From assembly GCA_029238215.1 (NCBI GenBank), contig JAQWGN010000013.1:1-64000 (forward strand): 64,000 nucleotides of DNA, given 5' to 3'. Source of the stretch: Flavobacteriaceae bacterium. Lineage in GTDB: Bacteria > Bacteroidota > Bacteroidia > Flavobacteriales > Flavobacteriaceae. The position numbers were made by a program, and so were the translations under genes. Below, piece after piece: positions 26,101 through 32,898 of this stretch (position 1 is the first letter of the stretch; each line of letters starts with the position of its first letter). The notes beneath the pieces are model-generated. The model did no database searches. It saw only the letters and a program-made list of their open reading frames with translations, and was not told the DNA's origin.

Positions 26101-27478
26101 TAAAATCCCGATACTCAAAATCACGCAAAGTTCCCTTAGCTCGCATATTAGAAGCTGAAAAATCTAATCCATCTCCAGATAATAATAAATCAAATCCTGA
26201 AGAACCTAAATTAGAAATCGCAGTGACTGCCCCAATATCAAAACCATTTGATTTTAAAGCCAGCTGATACGAGGCTAATTTTTTAGGCGTTTTAACTACT
26301 GCTGTGAGTTGTAAGTTTCCATGATTCGTCTTAAAAAAAGAAGAAACATCATATAATCTATCATGGTACCTAAATTCACCTGTTGTTGTTAACGTTCCCA
26401 CACGATTAATCAAATTTCTTGACTTAAGTGAAATATCTTCTGGCAATAACTCATCTAAATCAGATGATATTAAATTCCAAGACCCCGAAAAACTACGGTT
26501 TTCCATGTTAAACATGTTTTTAAACGTAGCAGAAAGTTTTAAAGAGTTTGCTTCATCTTCATACAATAAGTCAGAAATTGAAAAATCTTTGAGAGATCCA
26601 TTAAAAACACCTCGGAGTTTTGGACTCACTCCCTTCCACTTTGGAATAAACTTTTTCAACTCTTTAGCGCCTAGTAAGGATTTTTTGATGTCTACTGAAA
26701 TAAGAACAGAATCTGAAAAATATTTAAGACCATTTTTTGGATACGATAAAACAGCATCAATAGCTATGGTACTAGATTGGGTTTGAATTGAAGCATTAGT
26801 TAGTCTCATTTCATTCTCAGAGAAAGCATACAGACCCGATAGAGAAGTAAGTTGTGTATTATTCCAATTTGTTTGTGTATCTAATTGTAAAATATCCCCT
26901 TTAATAGCCCCAGCGTTAATTTGAAAATCTTTAATACTAGCATTTAACGATCTAAATATTTGCTTTTTTTCATCTTTTAAATTCTGGTTGTTAATAACCA
27001 AATTTGCACGAGTCATGCTCAAAGAAGGTATTGCTATGAAATTGTTTTTCTTTTTACTCTCTTCAACGGTCTTAAAACGTTTGAAAAACTGACTCATGTT
27101 AGTCTTTTCTTCTCCTTTATAGGTTGTGATTTTACAAACAACATCAGCTAACATTATTTTTCCAAGATTAACATCCCCTTGAGCAACAGCGCCTAGATGT
27201 CGAGCACTCATTCTAGCATGGCCAACATAAATCAATGTGTCTTGTCTATGATCCAAGGCTAAAATACCTTTCAATGTGGCGTAGCCAAAGGGTGATATGC
27301 TGATATGGCTTATTGATATGTTTGTACCAAAACGCTCAACCAAGGTTGAAGCCACGCGTTTCCCCATAAAAGTTTGAGTGACAGGAAGAAGAACTACAGC
27401 TGTAAGCAGTGTTAAAAGCACCAAAAGCAGAATAACAATTCTTCTGATTTTTTTTGATGGTGCTCGTTTCTGTTTCAA
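23129..27478 (-). CDS. tamB: TamB/YtfN-like translocation and assembly module protein
   Basis: This 1449-residue protein has a single N-terminal membrane anchor (about residues 11-33) after a basic stretch. Over a thousand residues of repeating beta-strand (beta-taco groove) follow, and then the TamB C-terminal (DUF490) domain, with phrases such as GDISGSL-like repeats, LRGTGAGNLLLEIDT, FKGVYNFKNLGLIDKKF and INLFGNLLNPE. TamB-like proteins bridge the inner and outer membranes and carry phospholipids or help outer-membrane proteins. The annotated start is a TTG (27478). It is divergent from tsaD with a 29-base spacer. Confidence 0.85.
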   Translation of the reverse strand: MKQKRAPSKKIRRIVILLLVLLTLLTAVVLLPVTQTFMGKRVASTLVERFGTNISISHISISPFGYATLKGILALDHRQDTLIYVGHARMSARHLGAVAQGDVNLGKIMLADVVCKITTYKGEEKTNMSQFFKRFKTVEESKKKNNFIAIPSLSMTRANLVINNQNLKDEKKQIFRSLNASIKDFQINAGAIKGDILQLDTQTNWNNTQLTSLSGLYAFSENEMRLTNASIQTQSSTIAIDAVLSYPKNGLKYFSDSVLISVDIKKSLLGAKELKKFIPKWKGVSPKLRGVFNGSLKDFSISDLLYEDEANSLKLSATFKNMFNMENRSFSGSWNLISSDLDELLPEDISLKSRNLINRVGTLTTTGEFRYHDRLYDVSSFFKTNHGNLQLTAVVKTPKKLASYQLALKSNGFDIGAVTAISNLGSSGFDLLLSGDGLDFSASNMRAKGTLRDFEYRDFSYDEVNLEGTVNPSQFNGEMSVIDPVLNLDLQGAIDFATTKRNFSFTADIAHANLSDLGLISKSAQGVFSGSVDLALQGNNIDEMIGDLYIDQGEFKNKDKAYSFSSLSAQSRLLNGIRVININSEDVATGIVIGKFKPSELIKLTQNTFGSQYENYVPHPVDPGQYLDFNFNLRGKITNALFGDAVIINDNTFIKGKIDPSKKLFQLKVRAPEITIKDVLIRDVEAQIDTKNTIYHSFISAKNITTDKASFDDLNWINTRINDTLYGRAEFSSSKRPDKLNQISTTFTIDDASQAALGFKSADVYFNNKHWTIKNAKTPVFRFKNAKQFSLSELTLHSNTSNITAAASQNGDDSFSLGLNFNHVELGDVFPYVENNWDGIADGVLNIEQTENGFSGNSSLIFSNLKLNAVPLGNALLTLKSGEENEKYQMVFKLDKENKEVLSATGTIGLRDQKPILDIDAVFKNYDLSALAGLTKSTFAPLKGNANGSINLFSTSEGLEPDGTLFVDDLNLGIDYLKTEYVFNGKTPFIFSGNEVKVSPSSFTTLGTNQQGTISGSLNHKSFQDWGIDMNINADKLEVLNTKFSEDALYYGDIFFTGDAHLHGPFTNMQIDVIGQTAKGTAIFIPIQYDTAIGDVSYINFVKKERTDEERDAEISTVKGLQMSFDLDVTPDAEVEVVVDPESKSYLRGTGAGNLLLEIDTSGSFAMWGDFIAFKGVYNFKNLGLIDKKFSLKPGGTIVWEGDPYGAQINMQAVYDVPGGANPALLLEGDNISQNIPTEVTINLFGNLLNPETPTFEIDFPNASGVMKNELNYRLNDQERRQLQAISLLSQGSFINEVSLAAISSQTLTNNLFQKASGVFDNIFTSENDKLNFSLNYLQGDRNAAASIKNRDRLGVSLSTNINERILIDGKVGVPVGSEEETTIIGDVKLEFLLNAEGSLRARVFNKENEFQYFGDELGYTQGLGLSYQVRFNSFQELLHKIFGKKNDF

Positions 27479-27483
27479 AGTGT

Positions 27484-27491
27484 TAATTTTG
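27484..27491 (+). promoter_or_regulatory. -7 box for tsaD
   Basis: TAATTTTG, an exact match in the 29-base tamB/tsaD spacer. The transcript would start near 27498, only about 10 bases ahead of the GTG start of tsaD. Confidence 0.4.
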
Positions 27492-27507
27492 TACTAATAT
27501 TTTATTT

Positions 27508-28503
27508 GTGTCAACAATCATTTTAGGTATTGAAACCTCTTGCGACGATACAGCTGCTGCTGTTCTTGTCGATGGCAAACTGCGTGCCAATGTTGTGTCA
27601 CAACAACTTGAGCATGAAACTTACGGGGGTGTAATCCCCGAATTGGCTTCTCGTGCTCATGTGGAACGAATAATTCCTGTTGTGGAAACCGCTTTGGCAA
27701 AAGCAAATATCGATAAAAAAGACCTAACTGCTGTAGCTTACACCCAAGGTCCAGGATTACTCGGTTCTTTATTGGTTGGGAATTCATTTTCAAAATCATT
27801 GGCAGTCGCTTTAGATATTCCTCTAATCGCTGTACATCATATGCAAGCTCATTTATTGGTTCATTTTATTGACGATGCATTCCCTACTCCTTCATTTCCG
27901 TTTTTGGGACTAACCGTTTCTGGAGGACACACTCAGCTTGTTAAAGTCAGTGATCCAAATTCATTTGATATACTCGGAGAGACTTTAGATGATGCAGCAG
28001 GCGAAGCTTTTGATAAAACAGGAAAAATGTTGGGACTCCCTTATCCTTCAGGACCAATTATGGATCGCTATGCCGCTAAAGGAAGTCCATGTTTTACTTT
28101 TGGAAAGCCGGTGGTTAGTGGCTTGGATTTTAGTTTTAGTGGTCTTAAAACAAGTGTCTTGTATTTTTTACGTGAGCAACAAGACAAGGATCCCAATTTT
28201 ATCCAAGCCAATTTATATGACTTGTGTGCATCCATTCAAAAGGCCATAGTTACCATATTAAATGAAAAAGTAAATGCAGCGCTCTTGCAAACTGGTTTAA
28301 AGCAATTGGTTTTAGGAGGAGGAGTTTCAGCAAATAGCGGTCTTAGAAAGGCCTTAGAAAAAGCGGAAGCAACCGTTTTCTTACCACCACTACCCTATAC
28401 TACAGACAATGCTGCTATGATTGCTATGACAGGCTATTTGAAATATATGACGCAGCAAGTTGAATCTTTGGCAAGCGAACCAAACCCAAGAATGTCCATC
28501 TAA
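27508..28503 (+). CDS. tsaD: tRNA N6-threonylcarbamoyladenosine transferase TsaD
   Basis: This 331-residue protein with a GTG start opens with LGIETSCDDTAAAV. It has the iron ligands His111 and His115 in HHMQAHLL, GLTVSGGHTQLV, GETLDDAAGEAFDKTGKMLG and LVLGGGVSANSGLR, the complete TsaD/Kae1 set. It attaches threonylcarbamoyl to A37 of ANN-decoding tRNAs, together with TsaB, TsaE and TsaC, which are elsewhere. Its stop overlaps the rsmE start (TAATG), so the two are coupled. Confidence 0.95.
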   Translation: MSTIILGIETSCDDTAAAVLVDGKLRANVVSQQLEHETYGGVIPELASRAHVERIIPVVETALAKANIDKKDLTAVAYTQGPGLLGSLLVGNSFSKSLAVALDIPLIAVHHMQAHLLVHFIDDAFPTPSFPFLGLTVSGGHTQLVKVSDPNSFDILGETLDDAAGEAFDKTGKMLGLPYPSGPIMDRYAAKGSPCFTFGKPVVSGLDFSFSGLKTSVLYFLREQQDKDPNFIQANLYDLCASIQKAIVTILNEKVNAALLQTGLKQLVLGGGVSANSGLRKALEKAEATVFLPPLPYTTDNAAMIAMTGYLKYMTQQVESLASEPNPRMSI

Positions 28504-29204
28504 TGCAACAATTTTATATCCCTGACATTGATGCTAATGTAACAGTTCATGCTTTTAATGAGCAAGAAAGCAAACATATTGCACGGGTTTTGCGGAAAAA
28601 ATCTGGCGACTCTCTACGACTAACTAATGGTAAAGGATTAATTTTTTATGGAATATTGGAAGTGAGTAGCCCAAAGCATTGCTCCATAACTATAACTTCT
28701 TCCGAAGTCGCAAACACTCCTAAAACTTATGTTCACATAGCCGTCGCTCCAACTAAAAACATGGATCGTTTTGAATGGTTTCTTGAAAAAGCTACTGAAT
28801 TAGGCGTTCAACGAATCACTCCTATATTATGTGAACGTAGTGAACGAAAAATACTTAAAATCGAACGGTGTGAAAAAATTATTGAGGCTGCTTTAAAACA
28901 ATCCTTGCGCGCTCATAAACCCATCTTGGACCCCCTTACTACTCTAAAAGAGTTTAATACAAATGCATCCATTTGCTGTATAGCGCATTGTGAGGATGCA
29001 GATAAAGAGAAATTACAACGTGTTGTCAGTCAACAAAATAACGTATGTATACTCATTGGTCCCGAAGGAGACTTCTCTAACAAAGAAATTACATGGGCTA
29101 AAGAGCTAGGAATCAAGGCAGTTGATTTGGGTAATGCTCGTTTACGCACAGAAACGGCTGCATTAGTAGCTTGTCATACTGTACTTCTTATAAACGAATC
29201 ATAA
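28503..29204 (+). CDS. rsmE: 16S rRNA (uracil-1498-N3)-methyltransferase RsmE
   Basis: This 233-residue SPOUT-fold methyltransferase has an N-terminal PUA-like part (HIARVLRKKSGDSLRLTNGK). Its C-terminal trefoil knot has the SAM site IGPEGDFSNKEITWA and LGNARLRTETAAL. It methylates U1498 of 16S rRNA. It is coupled to tsaD by a TAATG overlap, so both gene products act in translation. Confidence 0.93.
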   Translation: MQQFYIPDIDANVTVHAFNEQESKHIARVLRKKSGDSLRLTNGKGLIFYGILEVSSPKHCSITITSSEVANTPKTYVHIAVAPTKNMDRFEWFLEKATELGVQRITPILCERSERKILKIERCEKIIEAALKQSLRAHKPILDPLTTLKEFNTNASICCIAHCEDADKEKLQRVVSQQNNVCILIGPEGDFSNKEITWAKELGIKAVDLGNARLRTETAALVACHTVLLINES

Positions 29205-29223
29205 AATTTGGTATTTTAGAACA

Positions 29224-30306
29224 ATGAATGCAAACACTCTTACACGCGGAATAGTACAAGCCTTTCTTGTAATTATTGGAATTATAGCACTCTACAAATT
29301 GCTTTTGATGGCGCAATCATTGCTGGGGTATGTCTTCTTAGCCGTTGTAGTATCCCTTGTCGGTAAACCAATAAAAGAATTTCTCATGCGTCGTCTTCGC
29401 TTTAAAAACACGTTTGCTACGATATTAACACTCCTTTTACTGCTGTTATTACTCTTTGGCCTAGGGTCTCTAATTGTCCCCGTTATTGCTGCACAAGCTC
29501 AAAATTTATCGCTATTACAAATAGATCAATGGGAGGCTGATTTGCTTGTATTGGTTTCTGATTTAGACGGATACTTTAGTCGCTATGACATCAACCTTAC
29601 AGAGCGAATCACAACATTATTCTCTAATGTTGATTTTGCTTTTATTCCTGATTTAATTAATGGGTTTTTAGGTTTTTTAGGTGGATTTACAATAGCATTA
29701 TTTTCTGTGCTATTTATTAGTTTTTTCCTACTTAAAGATAGCTCATTGTTGTTGCGTGGAATTCTATTGGTTTTTGCGTCAGACCAAAAAGAACGCATAG
29801 AAAGGTCATTTACTAAAATCACATCACTGCTTTCGCGCTATTTTAATGGAATTTTACTACAGATTAGCATCTTGTTTTTATTCTATTCTGGTGTGTTACT
29901 TTTATTTGGAATTCCTAATGCGTTAACCATTGCATTAATATGTGCATTATTTAATATTATTCCATACATCGGACCATTGATTGGTGGATTATTTATGATC
30001 GTGCTAACAATGACGAGTAATTTAGGAGCCGATGTGGCAACTGTAATTGTTCCTAAAACCATTTATGTGTTAATTGGTTTTATAGCTGGTCAAATGATTG
30101 ATAATTTTTTCTCACAACCTCTAATTTTTTCAAAAAGTGTTAAGTCACATCCGTTAGAAATATTTCTTGTTATTATTTTAGCTGGTCTGCTCGCTGGGCC
30201 GGTGGGTATGCTAGTGGCTGTACCCTGCTACACACTTATAAAGGTTGTAATGAGCGAGTTTTTGAATGATAATAGACTTGTACGCGCATTAACCAAAAAC
30301 ATGTAA
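29224..30306 (+). CDS. AI-2E (YdiK/YhhT) family membrane transporter
   Basis: This 360-residue integral membrane protein has about eight helices in the typical arrangement: two N-terminal pairs, a soluble segment of about 60 residues (DQWEADLLVL ... NGFLG), then a C-terminal group with ALICALFNIIPYIGPLIGG, the family's PxIGP signature. Family members export small molecules (autoinducer-2, Na+/H+ exchange in some); the cargo here is unknown. A near-match -7 box (TATTTTAG, 29212-29219) ends 4 bases before the ATG. Confidence 0.85.
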   Translation: MNANTLTRGIVQAFLVIIGIIALYKLLLMAQSLLGYVFLAVVVSLVGKPIKEFLMRRLRFKNTFATILTLLLLLLLLFGLGSLIVPVIAAQAQNLSLLQIDQWEADLLVLVSDLDGYFSRYDINLTERITTLFSNVDFAFIPDLINGFLGFLGGFTIALFSVLFISFFLLKDSSLLLRGILLVFASDQKERIERSFTKITSLLSRYFNGILLQISILFLFYSGVLLLFGIPNALTIALICALFNIIPYIGPLIGGLFMIVLTMTSNLGADVATVIVPKTIYVLIGFIAGQMIDNFFSQPLIFSKSVKSHPLEIFLVIILAGLLAGPVGMLVAVPCYTLIKVVMSEFLNDNRLVRALTKNM

Positions 30307-30308
30307 GC

Positions 30309-30623
30309 ATGTTATACGTAACAACTGAAACCATTGCTGGAAAAACAATTATTGAAACATTAGGTGTTGCTAGAGGTAGCACGGTTCGTTCTCGAAATAT
30401 TGGTCGTGATATCTTTGCATCTATAAAAAATATTGTTGGTGGAGAGATAGAAGAATATACCAAACTGCAGGCGGATGCCAGAGAACAAGCCTTAACTCGC
30501 ATGCTAAACGACGCGCAAAAGCTTGGAGCAGATGCTGTAATATGTGTACGTTTCGCAACTTCTGTTGTGACACAAGGGGCCTCTGAAATTTTAGCTTATG
30601 GTACAGCAGTTAAAATAAAATAA
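30309..30623 (+). CDS. YbjQ/UPF0145 family protein
   Basis: This 104-residue protein has the family's ETIAGKTIIETLGVARGSTV opening, VGGEIEEYTKL, and LGADAVICVRF. The family forms pentameric assemblies and is often called 'putative heavy-metal-binding', although no metal-binding cysteines are present here. Cellular role unknown. It begins 2 bases after the transporter stop and is followed 3 bases later by a 34-codon membrane peptide gene. Confidence 0.88.
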   Translation: MLYVTTETIAGKTIIETLGVARGSTVRSRNIGRDIFASIKNIVGGEIEEYTKLQADAREQALTRMLNDAQKLGADAVICVRFATSVVTQGASEILAYGTAVKIK

Positions 30624-30626
30624 GGG

Positions 30627-30731
30627 ATGGATTTTATCATTTGGATTGGCATAGGTATCGTATTAATTCTTGCTATAATCAACAGGTTTCGCCAGAAAGA
30701 TCAAGAAGATTTTGAGGAACGTGATAATTAG
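30627..30731 (+). CDS. 34-residue membrane peptide
   Basis: The ATG lies 3 bases after the ybjQ stop, behind a GGG. It encodes MDFIIWIGIGIVLILAII, one membrane helix, then a charged tail (NRFRQKDQEDFEERDN). Placement in the operon and a clear hydrophobic-then-acidic design argue that it is real. Function unknown; tiny membrane peptides often act as subunits or regulators of transporters such as the one two genes upstream. Confidence 0.5.
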   Translation: MDFIIWIGIGIVLILAIINRFRQKDQEDFEERDN

Positions 30732-30762
30732 TTGTCTCTTTGCAATTGAAAACGTATTTTTG
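30732..30762 (+). promoter_or_regulatory. promoter of tRNA-Ser
   Basis: TTG (30732-30734), a 20-base spacer, then TATTTTTG (30755-30762), an ideal Bacteroidota promoter layout. Transcription would begin near 30769, about 15 bases before the tRNA. Confidence 0.55.
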
Positions 30763-30783
30763 CCCGCGCTTAGGGCGTAAATT

Positions 30784-30867
30784 GGAGAGGTGCCAGAGTG
30801 GTAATGGAGCAGATTGCTAATCTGTCAACGCGTAAGTGTTGCCTGGGTTCGAGTCCCAGTCTCTCCG
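30784..30867 (+). tRNA. tRNA-Ser (anticodon GCT)
   Basis: An 84-base class II tRNA. The acceptor GGAGAGG pairs with TCTCTCC, with one G-T. The anticodon arm GCAGA-TTGCTAA-TCTGT has GCT at its centre. A long variable arm (AACGCGTAAGTGTT) and the T arm CTGGG-TTCGAGT-CCCAG are present. It decodes AGC/AGT. The 3' CCA is not encoded. Confidence 0.93.
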
Positions 30868-30948
30868 CAGACTTTAGTTATTGTTATTTAGATGTACTGA
30901 TCGAGACTATTTTTATCAACGGTCTCAAAGTATTATTGCAGTAACTAG

Positions 30949-31020
30949 CTTGCGTAGCTCAGCTGGATTAGCACATTCCGATTTCTCATCGGAACGGTAA
31001 AGATTCTAATGAGCACGACA
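30949..31020 (+). pseudogene. decayed tRNA-Arg(TCT) copy
   Basis: GCGTAGCTCAGCTGGAT is identical to the first part of the intact tRNA-Arg next door. A good anticodon arm follows, TCCGA-TTTCTCA-TCGGA, with TCT at the anticodon position. The T arm is broken (ATTCTAATG in place of GTTCGAATC), the D arm lacks pairing on its 3' side, and the acceptor stem does not close. The 3' end (GAGCACGACA) still resembles that of the neighbour. Most likely a degenerate tandem duplicate. Confidence 0.6.
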
Positions 31021-31029
31021 AATAGTAAA

Positions 31030-31103
31030 GGTCGCGTAGCTCAGCTGGATAGAGCATCTGCCTTCTAAGCAGACGGTCCTAGGTTCGAATCCTAGCGCGA
31101 TCA
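31030..31103 (+). tRNA. tRNA-Arg (anticodon TCT)
   Basis: A 74-base tRNA. The acceptor GGTCGCG pairs with CGCGATC, followed by discriminator A. The D arm GCTC-AGCTGGATA-GAGC, the anticodon arm TCTGC-CTTCTAA-GCAGA with TCT, and the T arm CTAGG-TTCGAAT-CCTAG are all intact. It decodes AGA/AGG. CCA is not encoded. The 3' side is followed by gene debris. Confidence 0.95.
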
Positions 31104-31233
31104 CAAGCCTCAAAATTTTGTTTACCGTTTATATCATTCAATGGAAACTTAGGGTTGCATTCGATACAATAAATGCGATAGGCACACTAGATTCAAGAAA
31201 AATTACAAGCTTTAAAAGATGCATAAAGCATGA

Positions 31234-31356
31234 GATTCCTTTCTTGCAGTTGCGAACACCTGGCATAAATCTTACAGCGGTGGGTCAGAAAACTTAGTAT
31301 TTATGATTTCTTGGATTGGAGAAAAGGGGAATCCTATTAAAGTAGTAAGTGAATAG
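31234..31356 (+). pseudogene. C-terminal fragment of a lost gene
   Basis: A 40-codon frame begins directly after a stop, with no usable start. It reads FLAVANTWHKSYSGGSENLV, then FMISWIGEKGNPIKVVSE and a TAG. The composition looks like a real secreted or repeat protein C-terminus and not random AT-rich DNA. Source gene unknown. Lying just 3' of tRNA-Arg, it may be what remains of an integrated element. The 130 bases between tRNA-Arg and this fragment show nothing else. Confidence 0.4.
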
Positions 31357-31364
31357 AGATACAT

Positions 31365-31838
31365 TTAATTTTCCTTTTCTAGGATAACTGTTTCACCTTT
31401 AGTATCAGTCAATGAGATTTCATTTCCTGAAACAGAGTAAATTAAAGTATCTACTTCAGAAATCTTATAGTCTGCCAGTTTTGTATCCCAGTCAACAAAT
31501 TCTGATTTACTTTTCCAATTGATATTATTTGGGTCGTTAATAATAATACCTGAGTTTAGATGGGTAGTGGTGAAAATTAATTTTTCGTCAATTTGACTTA
31601 GTGCTCCTTTAAATGCAAAGAAGGGAATGTCAACAAAACCCAATGTGTCAACTCTAAATATATTTTCAAATGTTATCTCTGTTAAGGTAGTAGATAATCC
31701 AACTTCAAAGCCAAGACTTTCCGTGTTTACGCCACTCCAAGTACCTACATAATCTTTTGGTATAGAATCATCTTTACCACAAGAACTAATCATAATACAG
31801 CAAACAAAGCAGGCTGCTAAAAAAGAAAAACGATTCAT
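31365..31838 (-). CDS. small lipoprotein, lipocalin-like
   Basis: This 157-residue protein has a lipobox (CCIMISSC, cysteine about residue 20) and a charged +2 region (GKDDSIPKDY). The mature part starts VGTWSGVNTESLGFEV, like the lipocalin-like domains of Bacteroidota lipoproteins that begin with 'GTW'. Predicted all-beta. Its ligand is unknown. It stands alone beside the tRNA debris, so it may be part of the same acquired segment. The 205 bases upstream of it, to the DMT gene, hold nothing I can identify. Confidence 0.7.
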   Translation of the reverse strand: MNRFSFLAACFVCCIMISSCGKDDSIPKDYVGTWSGVNTESLGFEVGLSTTLTEITFENIFRVDTLGFVDIPFFAFKGALSQIDEKLIFTTTHLNSGIIINDPNNINWKSKSEFVDWDTKLADYKISEVDTLIYSVSGNEISLTDTKGETVILEKEN

Positions 31839-32043
31839 AGTATTATTGTTTATTTGGAGTAAATTAAAAAAATACAGCTATAAAATTAGAGCACTATTAA
31901 AATCTAAATATACTTAATTTTTAAATCTCCTGTTTAAGCATACGCCATGAAGGAAGTTTTCGTTGATAATGACATAGATAGTTAAAATCATATTTCGCTC
32001 AAACTATTGGTTAATATTCTCACCTTTACACAAATTATAATTT

Positions 32044-32886
32044 GTGAGTCAACGCAAAGCCATTCAGTACATGCTACTGAGTACGCTCTTTTTTTCTTTT
32101 ATGAGTTGGATTATTAAATACTTAAATGAATTTAGTTCGTTTCAGTTAATGTTTTTCCGCTCATTGGGCACCCTTGTTTTAAGTGTAAGTTATCTTTTAA
32201 TATATAAAATACCTCCTCTAGGAAATCAAAAAAAACTTCTTATTGCTCGTGGGCTAACGGGATCTATGGCTATGTTCCTCTTTTTTATTGGCATAACACT
32301 TATGTCGTTGGGGTCTGTTGTTAGCCTACGCTATACCGCACCGCTATTTGTAGCGCTTTTAGCGGTTATCTTTCTAAATGAAAAAATCAAAGCCTTACAA
32401 TGGTTTTTTATAACACTCTCTTTTGTAGGAGTCCTTTTTGTTAAAGGATATGACCCAAGTGTTTCACTAATAGGTTTGGCAGTTGTTTTATCATCCGCCA
32501 TACTATCAGCAATTACCTTTATGTTAATTTCAAAAATTGGGGAAAAAGATCACTATATGGTTATCATTACCTATTTCATGTTTACGGCTACAGTCGTTGG
32601 TGGCGTAGGGTCATTGTTTATCTGGCATGCACCAAAAGGCATTGAGTGGGTATTACTTATTGGAACAGGGTTATTTGGGTTTGTAGGGCAAGTCTTTATG
32701 ACAAAAGCCTTTCAAATTGGTCCCGCATATAAAATTGCACCATTTAAATATATTGAAGTTGTATTCTCATTGTTAATCGGGACATTTTTCTTTTTAGACG
32801 TATATTCTTTTTACAGCCTGTTTGGGATGGGATTAATCATTTCAGGGCTATCACTAAGTGCACTTTATAAAAGGAAAAAGCTTTAA
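32044..32886 (+). CDS. EamA/DMT family transporter
   Basis: This 280-residue protein with a GTG start has ten predicted membrane helices in two five-helix EamA repeats. It has FRSLGTLVLSVSYL, LRYTAPLFVALLAVIFLNEKI in the first half and FGFVGQVFMTKAFQIGPAYK in the second. These transporters export amino acids, nucleotides or drugs; the substrate is unknown. It ends 12 bases before the convergent pgpH stop. Confidence 0.85.
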   Translation: MSQRKAIQYMLLSTLFFSFMSWIIKYLNEFSSFQLMFFRSLGTLVLSVSYLLIYKIPPLGNQKKLLIARGLTGSMAMFLFFIGITLMSLGSVVSLRYTAPLFVALLAVIFLNEKIKALQWFFITLSFVGVLFVKGYDPSVSLIGLAVVLSSAILSAITFMLISKIGEKDHYMVIITYFMFTATVVGGVGSLFIWHAPKGIEWVLLIGTGLFGFVGQVFMTKAFQIGPAYKIAPFKYIEVVFSLLIGTFFFLDVYSFYSLFGMGLIISGLSLSALYKRKKL

Positions 32887-32898
32887 AAAATTCTAAAA

